Assembly: GCA_003489345.1 (NCBI GenBank)
Contig: DNIT01000225.1
Location: 1 to 7,646, forward strand
Length of the DNA stretch: 7,646 nucleotides
Source: Pelotomaculum sp.
GTDB lineage: Bacteria; Bacillota; Desulfotomaculia; Desulfotomaculales; Pelotomaculaceae
Direction: 5' to 3'
The notes beneath the pieces were generated by a model that was not told where the DNA came from, ran no database searches, and saw only the letters and a list, made by a program, of their open reading frames with translations. Each line of letters begins with the position of its first letter. Within the stretch, counting starts at the first letter, position 1. Shown here one piece after another: positions 1 to 5,957 of the stretch. A program made the translations under genes and the position numbers.

Positions 1-233
1 AGCAACAGCATCCAGAGGGTAACCCAGGGTCTGGTAAGTACGTGGAAAAAGCTTTTGTAGTTGGTTTCCAAGGCAGTGACAAAAGTCATGTAGGCAAACA
101 GGAGCACTGCTATTGTGTTCAAAAGCGGCGCCTGCGGTAAGGGTGAAGTGAAACCGAACAGCAAGGCCGACAGAACCACAAAAAACATGTGCCGTGACAG
201 CCAGCTGTTACACCGGGACAATATTTCCAGCAT
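1..233 (-). CDS. Bile acid:sodium symporter (SBF) family transporter, N-terminal part
   Basis: The minus strand is open from an ATG at 233 to the window edge, giving the first 77 residues of a membrane protein. A good ribosome binding site (AAGAGGT on the minus strand, around 241-247) lies 7-8 bases before this ATG and fixes the start. A short amphipathic N-terminus (about 1-13) is followed by hydrophobic segments at about 14-29 and 38-54, and a third begins near 70. The segment around residues 46-56 (FAYMTFVTALE) and the following 'F..VL.RPW' resemble the second helix and loop of SBF-type symporters, which move organic anions with sodium across the cytoplasmic membrane. The substrate cannot be read from this fragment. 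The family call rests on recalled motif resemblance; a different multi-pass transporter is possible. The rest of the gene lies outside the window. Confidence 0.6.
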   Translation of the reverse strand, partial: MLEILSRCNSWLSRHMFFVVLSALLFGFTSPLPQAPLLNTIAVLLFAYMTFVTALETNYKSFFHVLTRPWVTLWMLL

Positions 234-505
234 GTATGGCGACCTCTTTTGCATATACTCTCGGTTGGTTTTATGCCAAGTTAATTAGCTTCTACAGTAA
301 ACTACTTAATCCTTTGGGATTTATCATAAAAAAGCAGGAAACATTTTCAGCAGTCGCAGGAGCGGGAGAATTTAGAGCGACGTACCCGCACATACGAACA
401 CAACATCTGCATCTCGGCGTAAAATAGCTGCAGGAGAAAATAGAAAGGACTCTTTATTCTTTAGTAAAATGCAAGTCGACCAAAACCGCATCCGTATGAC
501 AATGC
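234..505. other. Intergenic region without a gene
   Basis: This stretch separates the leftward SBF-type gene from the rightward riboswitch unit. It should hold the promoter of the leftward gene, but I found no convincing -35/-10 pair; a TATGAT on the minus strand near 324-329 has no good -35 partner. A 77-codon plus-strand frame across its first part overlaps the transporter gene in antisense, lacks a ribosome binding site and shows no domain, so I do not call it. I see no RNA gene and no notable repeat. Confidence 0.5.
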
Positions 506-535
506 TTGACAAGAAAGTCATTTTAGCCATATAAT
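506..535 (+). promoter_or_regulatory. Sigma-A promoter of the riboswitch transcript
   Basis: TTGACA (506-511) and TATAAT (530-535) are both perfect consensus hexamers with an 18-base spacer. Transcription should begin near 542, about 20 bases before the riboswitch aptamer. Such a strong constitutive promoter fits a gene whose control is exerted after initiation, by the downstream riboswitch. Confidence 0.85.
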
Positions 536-562
536 CAATAAAAAGGCATATATGGACTTGAA

Positions 563-639
563 GGGCAAACTTGCTGAAAAGCAGGGACGCAAAGCCGAGG
601 ATCTAAGTCGCTGCAAAGCGATACGATAGCCTGGTTGCT
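563..639 (+). ncRNA. Cyclic di-GMP-I (GEMM-I) riboswitch aptamer
   Basis: The sequence follows the GEMM-I pattern. The closing helix pairs GCAA (565-568) with TTGC (635-638). One arm is a 6-bp stem (570-575 with 580-585) capped by a GAAA tetraloop at 576-579. It is followed by the conserved GGGACGCAAAGCC block (584-596). A second arm (608-612 with 617-621) is capped by GCAA, and the conserved GATAGCC..GGTTGC block (625-638) closes the domain. RNAs of this class bind the second messenger c-di-GMP and switch expression of the downstream gene, often in motility, adhesion or envelope functions. The aptamer sits between a consensus promoter and a small membrane protein gene, 65 bases before its start. 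No other riboswitch class shares this combination of motifs. Confidence 0.92.
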
Positions 640-643
640 AAAG

Positions 644-674
644 ACCATACCTTAAAATTCCTCCAAGGTATGGT
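644..674 (+). promoter_or_regulatory. Expression-platform hairpin of the c-di-GMP riboswitch
   Basis: A perfect 10-bp stem (644-653 with 665-674) encloses an 11-base loop that contains TCCTCC (659-664), the complement of a Shine-Dalgarno sequence. Only TTT follows the stem, so it is a poor intrinsic terminator. AAGACC (641-646) can instead pair with GGTCTT (695-700), which overlaps the ribosome binding site AGGGGG (691-696). The loop itself could also pair with that site. This points to translational rather than transcriptional control, with alternative pairings set by the aptamer. Which state c-di-GMP favours cannot be read from the sequence. Confidence 0.55.
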
Positions 675-703
675 TTGCAAAACATACTGAAGGGGGTCTT
701 ATT

Positions 704-985
704 ATGCTTCGATTCAATCGTTTGGTATATGTACTAACTTTTTTCATTTTGAATTTGCCCAGTTTTTCTGGTACCCAAAACATTGTACGGAATACTGATT
801 TAAGAAGTCCAATTCTATCGAATTCATTGAATAAGGGAGAGTATGAACTTAAAACCAGTTTTCTGAATTGGCCTTCAAAAAAGCAATTTCTTTGGCTAAT
901 AGTGCTTCTGCTCATCTATTCTTTGGTTTTGTGGAAATATGACTATTTACTCGGCGTCTTGCCACCGGAAGCAGGCGCATACTGA
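704..985 (+). CDS. Small membrane protein of unknown function, under c-di-GMP riboswitch control
   Basis: A 93-residue protein with ATG start, preceded by AGGGGG (691-696) at 7-base spacing. The N-terminus (about 6-23) is hydrophobic after a short basic stretch and could be a signal peptide or a first membrane helix. About 24-60 is a polar linker with several Asn, Ser and Lys residues. A strongly hydrophobic helix follows at about 63-79 (FLWLIVLLLIYSLVLW), with a short C-terminal tail. I recognise no family and no catalytic motif. The promoter–riboswitch–gene–terminator arrangement makes it a single-gene transcription unit answering to c-di-GMP, which argues that the gene is real despite its size. 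A role at the envelope, such as surface attachment or modulation of a membrane complex, is only inference. It could also be a remnant of a larger gene. Confidence 0.7.
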   Translation: MLRFNRLVYVLTFFILNLPSFSGTQNIVRNTDLRSPILSNSLNKGEYELKTSFLNWPSKKQFLWLIVLLLIYSLVLWKYDYLLGVLPPEAGAY

Positions 986-1017
986 ATATGACAGAAGAAA
1001 TCATTAGGAACGCATTC

Positions 1018-1041
1018 TGTCAAAAGAACCGTCCCCTGACA
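1018..1041. repeat. Short inverted repeat, possibly a dispersed repeat unit
   Basis: TGTCA (1018-1022) and TGACA (1037-1041) flank a core containing AGAACCGTCCCC (1025-1036). To my recollection this type of core occurs as a short dispersed repeat in several clostridial genomes. Only one copy is seen here, so the dispersed nature is not shown by this window. Confidence 0.3.
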
Positions 1042-1051
1042 TTTGCATAAC

Positions 1052-1087
1052 AAAAAGCCACTCTGCCGCAAAAAGAGTGGCTTTTTT
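1052..1087 (+). terminator. Bidirectional intrinsic terminator
   Basis: AGCCACTC (1056-1063) pairs with GAGTGGCT (1075-1082). The stem is extended by AAAA on the left and followed by a T-run (1082-1087) on the right. The A-tract at 1052-1056 gives a T-run on the minus strand, so the hairpin can end both the rightward small-membrane-protein transcript and the leftward transcript of the gene ending at 1121. Confidence 0.88.
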
Positions 1088-1120
1088 CTTTAAAATACGG
1101 AATCCTTGAACAACAGGTTC

Positions 1121-2191
1121 TCAAATACTTTTTCTTTTTAAAAGAGCGCTCCCGAAACGCCGTTTTAATATGAAGGGTATGACAAATAGGATAAACAAGA
1201 GGCGGAACATTTGATACCCGGTTACCAGGGAGACATTGGCACCGACCAGGACCGCCGTTAATCCCATTTCTCCCATACCGCCGGGCGACGTGCCCAGGAA
1301 AGCGCTGATCAAATCTAACGAGTACAGGCGTGTCAGCAAGTAACCAACTCCCAGGGAGAAGAATACCACCGAGATACTCCCTCCAATGGCGTATGGCAAC
1401 AGCTTTTTCCAATTTTCAAGACTGGTTGGGTTGATGGTTAGCCCCAGATACGTACCGATGCATAGCTGTGAGATAAAAACAAGGAACGGTGGTGTGTCCG
1501 GCGCCTGGAAACCGGTGAGGACCAATGCGGCGGCGCCAATCAAAGGTCCCAGCAGGAAAGGGGTGGGCAGGTTTGTCCTTACCGCAGCCCATGCGGCAAG
1601 GAGGACCACGCCGGCAAATAACAAGGCATTCCAGGGTGTATGGATTACGCTGTTGTTAACTGCCGGAACATTGGCGGCAACGGCCTGATGGCTGTCCCCG
1701 GCCAACCCGTGGACGACCACGAAGGGCACAATGAAAACCGTCGACAGCAAGCGCAAGGTTTGCATAAAAGTGACAACCGTTAAATCCGTATCCGCAATCT
1801 CTTCACTTAAGACCACCATCTGGGTCAGTCCGCCGGGAACACTCCCAATTATACCGGTTGCAAGGCTTATCCCCGTACGGTGGCAGGTAATATATCCGAC
1901 CAGGAGACTAAACAGGATTATTGACGAGGTTGCAAACGTCATGGCGGGAAGCTGTTTGATGATCTGCAGGCCTGCTTCAATGGTGAACGAACTGCCCAGC
2001 ATATAACCAAGGATGATCAGTCCGGAGTTGCGGAGTTCTATGGGCCAAAATAAGTTTCTTGCGGCAATCAGGTTCCAAATCATGGTGGCTGTTAAAGGCC
2101 CTAACAACCACGGTAAGGGCAAGTGCAACAGGCGGAATAGCAGCCCGCCGGTTAGAGAAAGCAACAATGTTTCCATAAATCGCAACAACAT
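1121..2191 (-). CDS. AbrB family membrane protein (PF05145 type, putative transporter)
   Basis: A 356-residue, very hydrophobic protein with about ten predicted membrane helices, built from two similar halves. LPLPWLLGPL (25-34) recurs as LPTPFLLGPL (208-217). GSVPGGLTQM (116-125) recurs as GTSPGGMGEMG (300-310). A helix around 139-159 ending IVPFVV recurs at 322-342 ending VIPFIL. This duplication is the hallmark of the AbrB/'putative ammonia monooxygenase' membrane family; E. coli AbrB affects aidB expression, and the true substrate of the family is not established. It is unrelated to the Bacillus transition-state DNA-binding AbrB. The ATG at 2191 has AAAGAGGT (2198-2205) 6 bases upstream on the minus strand; an internal Met at residue 6 is a weaker choice. 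The gene shares a terminator with the convergent unit on its left and is divergent from the hydrolase on its right. Confidence 0.88.
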   Translation of the reverse strand: MLLRFMETLLLSLTGGLLFRLLHLPLPWLLGPLTATMIWNLIAARNLFWPIELRNSGLIILGYMLGSSFTIEAGLQIIKQLPAMTFATSSIILFSLLVGYITCHRTGISLATGIIGSVPGGLTQMVVLSEEIADTDLTVVTFMQTLRLLSTVFIVPFVVVHGLAGDSHQAVAANVPAVNNSVIHTPWNALLFAGVVLLAAWAAVRTNLPTPFLLGPLIGAAALVLTGFQAPDTPPFLVFISQLCIGTYLGLTINPTSLENWKKLLPYAIGGSISVVFFSLGVGYLLTRLYSLDLISAFLGTSPGGMGEMGLTAVLVGANVSLVTGYQMFRLLFILFVIPFILKRRFGSALLKRKSI

Positions 2192-2222
2192 CAGGATACC
2201 TCTTTACTCTCTGCGCTAAAAT

Positions 2223-2240
2223 ATCTGGATTATTCCAGGT
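2223..2240. repeat. Inverted repeat in the leader of the AbrB-family gene
   Basis: CTGGA (2225-2229) and TCCAG (2234-2238) form a perfect inverted repeat with a 4-base centre, extended by one G-T and one A-T pair outward. It lies 32 bases upstream of the AbrB-family start and could be an operator or a small RNA hairpin. Confidence 0.35.
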
Positions 2241-2280
2241 CTACGTTAACTGCTCGATGAAGTGATAATAATAGAAAGCC

Positions 2281-2318
2281 AATAAGGCAACTGTTATTGC
2301 TAGTATAGAAGCCTTATT
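2281..2318. repeat. Hairpin-forming inverted repeat between divergent genes
   Basis: AATAAGGC (2281-2288) and GCCTTATT (2311-2318) are perfect complements. Four further inner pairs (2291-2294 with 2305-2308, one of them G-T) form after a 2x2 internal loop. No T-run follows in either direction, so it is not an obvious terminator. It may fold in a leader transcript. Confidence 0.4.
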
Positions 2319-2320
2319 AT

Positions 2321-2340
2321 TTGTATAATTTATTATACAA
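2321..2340. promoter_or_regulatory. Perfect 20-bp palindrome with -10-like boxes on both strands
   Basis: TTGTATAAT (2321-2329) and ATTATACAA (2332-2340) are perfect 9-bp arms around a 2-base centre. Each arm contains TATAAT, readable rightward at 2324-2329 and leftward at 2337-2332. Neither has a good -35 at normal spacing. The site lies between the divergent AbrB-family gene and hydrolase gene, so an operator for a dimeric regulator covering promoter elements is the simplest reading, but the promoter role is uncertain. Confidence 0.45.
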
Positions 2341-2417
2341 TATAAAGACATTGCGACAGCCAGATTTTGTGTTCTTCCTGATTATCCTATGCAAGATCTG
2401 TTTCTGTTGTTTTATCT

Positions 2418-2424
2418 AAAGGGG
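2418..2424 (+). promoter_or_regulatory. Ribosome binding site fixing the hydrolase start
   Basis: AAAGGGG lies 9 bases before the ATG at 2434. No comparable site precedes the in-frame upstream ATG at 2389, so the downstream start is preferred. Confidence 0.7.
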
Positions 2425-2433
2425 TTGGGCAAA

Positions 2434-3111
2434 ATGCGGAAGCCTTTTAAAATCTTTCATCGTATCTATATGGTTGGGGGACCGGAGATAACCGATGAAC
2501 GAGATTGCTGTGTATACCTGGTGGATGGAGGGGACGAGCTTACTCTGGTGGACGCCGGGGTTGGCGGCTCATGCGGAGCAATTTTAGAAAATATCCGGAG
2601 CCTTGGCCTTGACCCTGCATTATTAAAGTATGTGGTGGCTACCCACGGGCATATTGACCACATCGGCGGGCTTCGTTACTTTCAGTCTAAGGGAGCAAAA
2701 GTGGTGTGCCATGAGCTGGAAAGAGGGGCTGTTGCCGAAGGCAGGTCCGAACTGACGGGGGCAAGGTACTACGGTGTAAAATATCAGCCGATAACGGTTG
2801 ATGTAGTACTGAGTGGTGAATGTCCGGCCCTGTTCGTGGGGGATGTGGCGCTCCATTGTCTCTTCACTCCCGGCCATACCCCCGGCGGAATCAGCCCGTA
2901 TCTGGATTTAAAAGGAACCAGGATTCTCTTTGGCCAGGACATTCACGGGCCCTTTGACCCGTCCTGGGGGTCGAATATGGAGCATTGGAGAAAATCAATG
3001 AAGAGGCTCCTTGAACTGAAAGCCGACATCCTTTGTGAAGGGCATTTCGGGGTATACAAACCGGCTTCCCAGGTAAAAAGCAACATCGAATATTATCTCA
3101 AGCAGTATTAA
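2434..3111 (+). CDS. MBL-fold metallo-hydrolase
   Basis: A 225-residue metallo-beta-lactamase-fold protein; an in-frame ATG at 2389 would add 15 residues but has no ribosome binding site. The metal-binding motif THGHIDH supplies His71, His73, Asp75 and His76. TPGHTPGG supplies His148, GQDIHG supplies Asp169, and EGHFG supplies His204. All ligands for a two-metal centre are present, so the enzyme should be active. The length and simple layout, without a flavodoxin or rhodanese domain, fit the broad glyoxalase II-like/quorum-quenching-like hydrolase group, which acts on thioesters, lactones or phosphodiesters. The substrate cannot be predicted. No signal peptide is seen, so it is cytoplasmic. 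The gene stands alone, divergent from the AbrB-family gene and convergent with the ABC-F gene 45 bases away, with no clear terminator between them. Confidence 0.9.
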   Translation: MRKPFKIFHRIYMVGGPEITDERDCCVYLVDGGDELTLVDAGVGGSCGAILENIRSLGLDPALLKYVVATHGHIDHIGGLRYFQSKGAKVVCHELERGAVAEGRSELTGARYYGVKYQPITVDVVLSGECPALFVGDVALHCLFTPGHTPGGISPYLDLKGTRILFGQDIHGPFDPSWGSNMEHWRKSMKRLLELKADILCEGHFGVYKPASQVKSNIEYYLKQY

Positions 3112-3156
3112 CTGGGTGCAAAAACATGCGAGTTGGTTTATGTGATTTTAGGAATT

Positions 3157-5064
3157 CTATATCAGGGCATTCCACTTACTATAAAGCCGTTCTACTTCAT
3201 GCAATAATTCACCATATTCATTATACTTTTCCCTGGGGGTTGATATATCAAATAGGGCTTCCATCTCTTTGATTTTATCCTCAAGATTCATAATTTGAGC
3301 CTCAATTTCCTGCCTTTGCTTTTCCAGGCTTTCGCTTTTAGTGACGGCAGGTTTTTTGTTGATAGTATTTTTGCTTGAGCGTTCAGCCGGTTTAGACTCT
3401 TTCTTTTCGGTATTCTCCTCATCAATGCCGTATTTGACCTTTTTGTAGAAATCATAGTTGCCTTCGTAGGTAGTTATCTTTCCATTTTCGATTTCAAATA
3501 TTTTTCCGACACAATGCGTCAGGTAGTATCTGTCGTGGGTAACTGCTATAATGGTGCCCTTAAATTCCTTTAACGCGGCTTCAACCGCATCCCTGGCCGG
3601 CATGTCAAGATGGTTTGTAGGTTCATCAAGGATCAGGCAGTCTGCATCCTCAAGCATTACACATGCAAGATAAAGCCTTACACGTTCTCCACCGCTTAAA
3701 ACCTGTATGCTTTTATCAACCTCATCCCCATAAAATTGGAACCGCGCCAGGTAGTCCCTGGCTTCCCTCTCTTGAATTTCCCTTTTGGATACTATAAGCT
3801 GAAGCATTGTCAGCTGATCATTTTCAAATAATACTTCTTGCCCCATGTAGGAGTATTTGACCCATTCGCCAAGCCTCAGTAAGCCTTCATAGTTCTGGTC
3901 ATTGCCAAGCAGCAAATTGACAAGTGTTGTCTTACCGCATCCATTGGGGCCGATTATACCTACCCTTTCTCCGCCTCTGATGTGAAAGCTGGCGCCTGAA
4001 AACAAAGTCACGTCTCCGAATGATTTCCTTAAGTTGTCGGCCCACGCGATGTCCTTGCTGACATGCCTTATTTTTTTAAATTTAATTTTGGGGCCGTCTG
4101 CCTTGCGCAGATGCTCCTGTTTTTTCAGCGCTCCAAGGTTTTTGCTCAACTCGTCATTAAGCTTTTTGATTTCCTTTTCCCTGCTCTTCGATGCCTTTGA
4201 CTTGCCCTTGCTCTTAAGCCCCTGCACTATTTCATTCGTGTTTCTTATCGTCCATCTTAAGCGTCTTTGCTCATTTGCTACAAACTGGCTCAACTGTTTT
4301 TTATGCGCAAGATAGTTCGAATAGTTGCCGCTTCGCATGGAAATGCTGCCTTTTTCAAGCTCAGCGACTCTTGTTGCTACCCGATCAAGAAAATAACGAT
4401 CATGGGATACGAAGAGTATGCCGCCTTTAAAATTTTTAAGAAAGCTTTCAAACCATTCAGTTGATTGGATATCAAGATGATTGGTAGGCTCGTCAAGTAT
4501 CAAAAGGTCCGGTTCCTCTAAAAGAATCCGGGCAATTGCGACACGCATTCTTTCTCCTCCGCTCATCCTGTTGAGCGGAGTGCCGAGAGTCTCCTGGCGC
4601 AGGCCGAGGCCAAGAAGTATCTTCCTTATTTTCGTTTCAACCGTATACCCATCCATGGCCTCGTACCTGGTAATCAGTTTTGCATACTCATCCAATAAAC
4701 TCTTATACAGAGACGAGCCTGAGTTTTTACTCTGCTCGTCCATTTGTTTTTCCAGTTCCCTGAGTTTTTTCTCCAGACGATAGACCTTTTCATAATGAAG
4801 AGCCGTATCTATTTTATTATCACGGGTTTCCATATCCTTTAAATCCTGACTGAGGTGTCCCACCTTGATATTACGTGCCATGACGGCGCTTCCCCCGTCG
4901 CTCCGCTCAAGCCCCATGGCAATTCTAAGCAGCGTGGTTTTACCGGCCCCGTTAGGACCTACCAGCGCTACCCGCTCTCCTCTTTCAACCCGCAAGCTCA
5001 CACCATTTAATACGCATTGAGTTCTGTATTCTTTGACGATATTCTCAAGTACTAATAGACTCAT
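3157..5064 (-). CDS. ABC-F family ATPase (ribosome-associated translation factor)
   Basis: A 635-residue soluble protein with two ABC ATPase domains and no membrane domain. Domain 1 has Walker A GPNGAGKTT (36-44), signature MSGGE (168-172) and Walker B LLILDEPTNHLD (187-198). Between Walker A and the signature is a charged helical insertion (about 92-135), the 'arm'. The interdomain linker (about 240-335), rich in Lys and Arg, corresponds to the P-site tRNA-contacting region of the family. Domain 2 has GPNGCGKTT (372-380), LSGGE (456-460) and LILDEPTNHLD (477-487). Both catalytic Glu residues are present. A lysine-rich spacer leads to a C-terminal coiled coil (about 578-635). ABC-F proteins bind the ribosomal E site and relieve stalls or, in some subgroups, displace ribosome-targeting antibiotics. 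Size and layout resemble housekeeping YdiF-type members, but the divergent TetR gene suggests inducible expression and leaves a resistance role open. The ATG at 5064 has AAAGAGGA 6 bases upstream. Confidence 0.93.
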   Translation of the reverse strand: MSLLVLENIVKEYRTQCVLNGVSLRVERGERVALVGPNGAGKTTLLRIAMGLERSDGGSAVMARNIKVGHLSQDLKDMETRDNKIDTALHYEKVYRLEKKLRELEKQMDEQSKNSGSSLYKSLLDEYAKLITRYEAMDGYTVETKIRKILLGLGLRQETLGTPLNRMSGGERMRVAIARILLEEPDLLILDEPTNHLDIQSTEWFESFLKNFKGGILFVSHDRYFLDRVATRVAELEKGSISMRSGNYSNYLAHKKQLSQFVANEQRRLRWTIRNTNEIVQGLKSKGKSKASKSREKEIKKLNDELSKNLGALKKQEHLRKADGPKIKFKKIRHVSKDIAWADNLRKSFGDVTLFSGASFHIRGGERVGIIGPNGCGKTTLVNLLLGNDQNYEGLLRLGEWVKYSYMGQEVLFENDQLTMLQLIVSKREIQEREARDYLARFQFYGDEVDKSIQVLSGGERVRLYLACVMLEDADCLILDEPTNHLDMPARDAVEAALKEFKGTIIAVTHDRYYLTHCVGKIFEIENGKITTYEGNYDFYKKVKYGIDEENTEKKESKPAERSSKNTINKKPAVTKSESLEKQRQEIEAQIMNLEDKIKEMEALFDISTPREKYNEYGELLHEVERLYSKWNALI

Positions 5065-5092
5065 TTTTATTCCTCTTTCAATGGATTAAACC

Positions 5093-5121
5093 TTTACATT
5101 TTTCAAACCAGCTGGTATGCT
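5093..5121 (+). promoter_or_regulatory. Probable promoter of the tetR gene (extended -10)
   Basis: TTTACA (5093-5098) and TATGCT (5116-5121) are separated by 17 bases, and TG at 5113-5114 provides an extended -10 element. The start site would be near 5128, about 60 bases before the tetR ATG. Its -10 box is one base from the -10 box of the ABC-F promoter on the other strand, so the two promoters probably cannot be occupied by polymerase together. Confidence 0.6.
5104..5119. promoter_or_regulatory. Candidate TetR operator 1
   Basis: The perfect 10-bp palindrome ACCAGCTGGT (5107-5116) extends to 16 bp (CA.ACCAGCTGGT.TG) with a single mismatched pair. It overlaps the -10 of the tetR promoter and the expected start site of the ABC-F transcript, the position expected for a TetR-family operator controlling both genes. 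Assignment to this TetR is inference. Confidence 0.5.
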
Positions 5122-5122
5122 A

Positions 5123-5151
5123 ATTATAGGAACTACGTGACTAAATGTCAA
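5123..5151 (-). promoter_or_regulatory. Sigma-A promoter of the ABC-F gene
   Basis: On the minus strand TTGACA (5151-5146) and TATAAT (5128-5123) are perfect consensus hexamers with a 17-base spacer. Transcription should start near 5116, giving a leader of about 50 bases before the ABC-F ATG. The promoter overlaps the divergent tetR promoter. Confidence 0.88.
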
Positions 5152-5162
5152 TAATTATTCAC
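5147..5162. promoter_or_regulatory. Candidate operator 2, AT-rich palindrome
   Basis: The perfect palindrome AATAATTATT (5150-5159) extends to 16 bp with one mismatched pair (GT.AATAATTATT.AC). It overlaps the -35 of the ABC-F promoter and lies in the tetR leader. AT-rich palindromes arise more easily by chance, so it is the weaker of the two operator candidates. Confidence 0.3.
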
Positions 5163-5187
5163 CAATTCACTTAAAAGGAGTTTGGGA

Positions 5188-5787
5188 ATGTCTAAATTCA
5201 ATGAAAATGAAAAGGAACAAATAAGGCAATGCCTCTTGACCAAAGGCAAAGAGCTTTTTATTCAGTATGGCCTCTCTAAGACGAGCATTGACGACCTCGT
5301 GCAGTCCTGCGGGATTAGCAAGGGCTCTTTCTATAAATTTTTCTCCTCAAAAGAAGAACTCTTTTATGTGATCCTGCAAAACCAGGAAGAGATTTCAAAC
5401 CGGTTAATAGGGGAGCACCTGCGGGAAAATCTGCCTCCCAAGGAATTGATCTCTTCTTTCTTTCATATGGCTTTTCAATTGGCGGATGAAAACCCTTTAC
5501 TGCAGCAGTGGTTTGAAGATGGCGAACATGAACGCATTGTCCGCAAATTACCCAAGCATCTTGTTGATGATTTTGCCCAGGATAATGATAAAAAGGGAGT
5601 AATTTTCGTTCAGGCTTTAATTCAGCAGGGTGTACTGAAAGAACAAGATCCGGAAGTGATTAACGGGGTCATGCGTGCCATTTTGATGCTTCGCTTGTAC
5701 AAGGAGAAGTTAGGCAGTGATTTGTTCCCTAAAATTATGGACGTAATTATCGATTATATTTCGGAGGGGTTAACAAAGCCTGATTAG
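5188..5787 (+). CDS. TetR/AcrR family transcriptional regulator
   Basis: A 199-residue regulator. The N-terminal DNA-binding domain (about 8-60) has the TetR helix-turn-helix: helix 2 near 31-39 (KTSIDDLVQ), the turn SCGISKGSFY, and the recognition helix ending YKFFSSKEELF (49-59). The rest (about 65-199) is the divergent all-helical ligand-binding and dimerisation part, of typical length for the family, so the ligand cannot be read. AAGGAG (5175-5180) lies 7 bases before the ATG at 5188; an in-frame TTG two codons earlier is too close to that site. The gene is divergent from the ABC-F ATPase with overlapping promoters and palindromes, so the protein most likely represses itself and the ABC-F gene until an inducer binds. 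It ends with its own terminator. Confidence 0.92.
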   Translation: MSKFNENEKEQIRQCLLTKGKELFIQYGLSKTSIDDLVQSCGISKGSFYKFFSSKEELFYVILQNQEEISNRLIGEHLRENLPPKELISSFFHMAFQLADENPLLQQWFEDGEHERIVRKLPKHLVDDFAQDNDKKGVIFVQALIQQGVLKEQDPEVINGVMRAILMLRLYKEKLGSDLFPKIMDVIIDYISEGLTKPD

Positions 5788-5802
5788 CTTCGTCAACCAA
5801 GT

Positions 5803-5847
5803 CAAATCCAGATTTCCACCAGATGGAAGTCTGGATTTGTTTTATTT
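5803..5847 (+). terminator. Intrinsic terminator of tetR
   Basis: A 16-bp stem (5803-5818 with 5824-5839, one G-T pair) with a 5-base loop is followed by TTTTATTT. It lies 16 bases after the tetR stop codon. Confidence 0.92.
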
Positions 5848-5876
5848 CAATTGCCTTTGCTTATGCTTAAAAATGA

Positions 5877-5930
5877 CAAACATAATATTTATTTGTTTAT
5901 ATTTAGGCTAACATATATAAGTTATGTTTG
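5877..5930. repeat. Long-range inverted repeat in AT-rich intergenic DNA
   Basis: CAAACATAA (5877-5885) and TTATGTTTG (5922-5930) are perfect 9-bp complements enclosing 36 AT-rich bases. The right arm runs directly into a second inverted repeat at 5929-5951. No gene lies here. Confidence 0.4.
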
Positions 5931-5951
5931 CAAATGAAAATTTTATTTGCA
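5929..5951. repeat. Inverted repeat (TGCAAAT/ATTTGCA)
   Basis: TGCAAAT (5929-5935) and ATTTGCA (5945-5951) are perfect complements, and the AT-rich centre allows further pairing (one G-T and three A-T). It could form a compact cruciform or hairpin and shares two bases with the preceding repeat. Confidence 0.4.
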
Positions 5952-5957
5952 TTAAAG

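Noticed and set aside
194..427. Plus-strand open frame of 77 codons near the left edge
   Set aside because: It overlaps the SBF-type gene in antisense, has no ribosome binding site or domain, and its composition looks random.
652..915. Minus-strand open frame opposite the small membrane protein
   Set aside because: The promoter, riboswitch and ribosome binding site all support the plus-strand gene; the antisense frame has none of these.
2389..2433. Longer N-terminus for the MBL-fold hydrolase from the ATG at 2389
   Set aside because: No ribosome binding site precedes 2389, while AAAGGGG is well placed for the ATG at 2434, and the family fold begins just after the later start.
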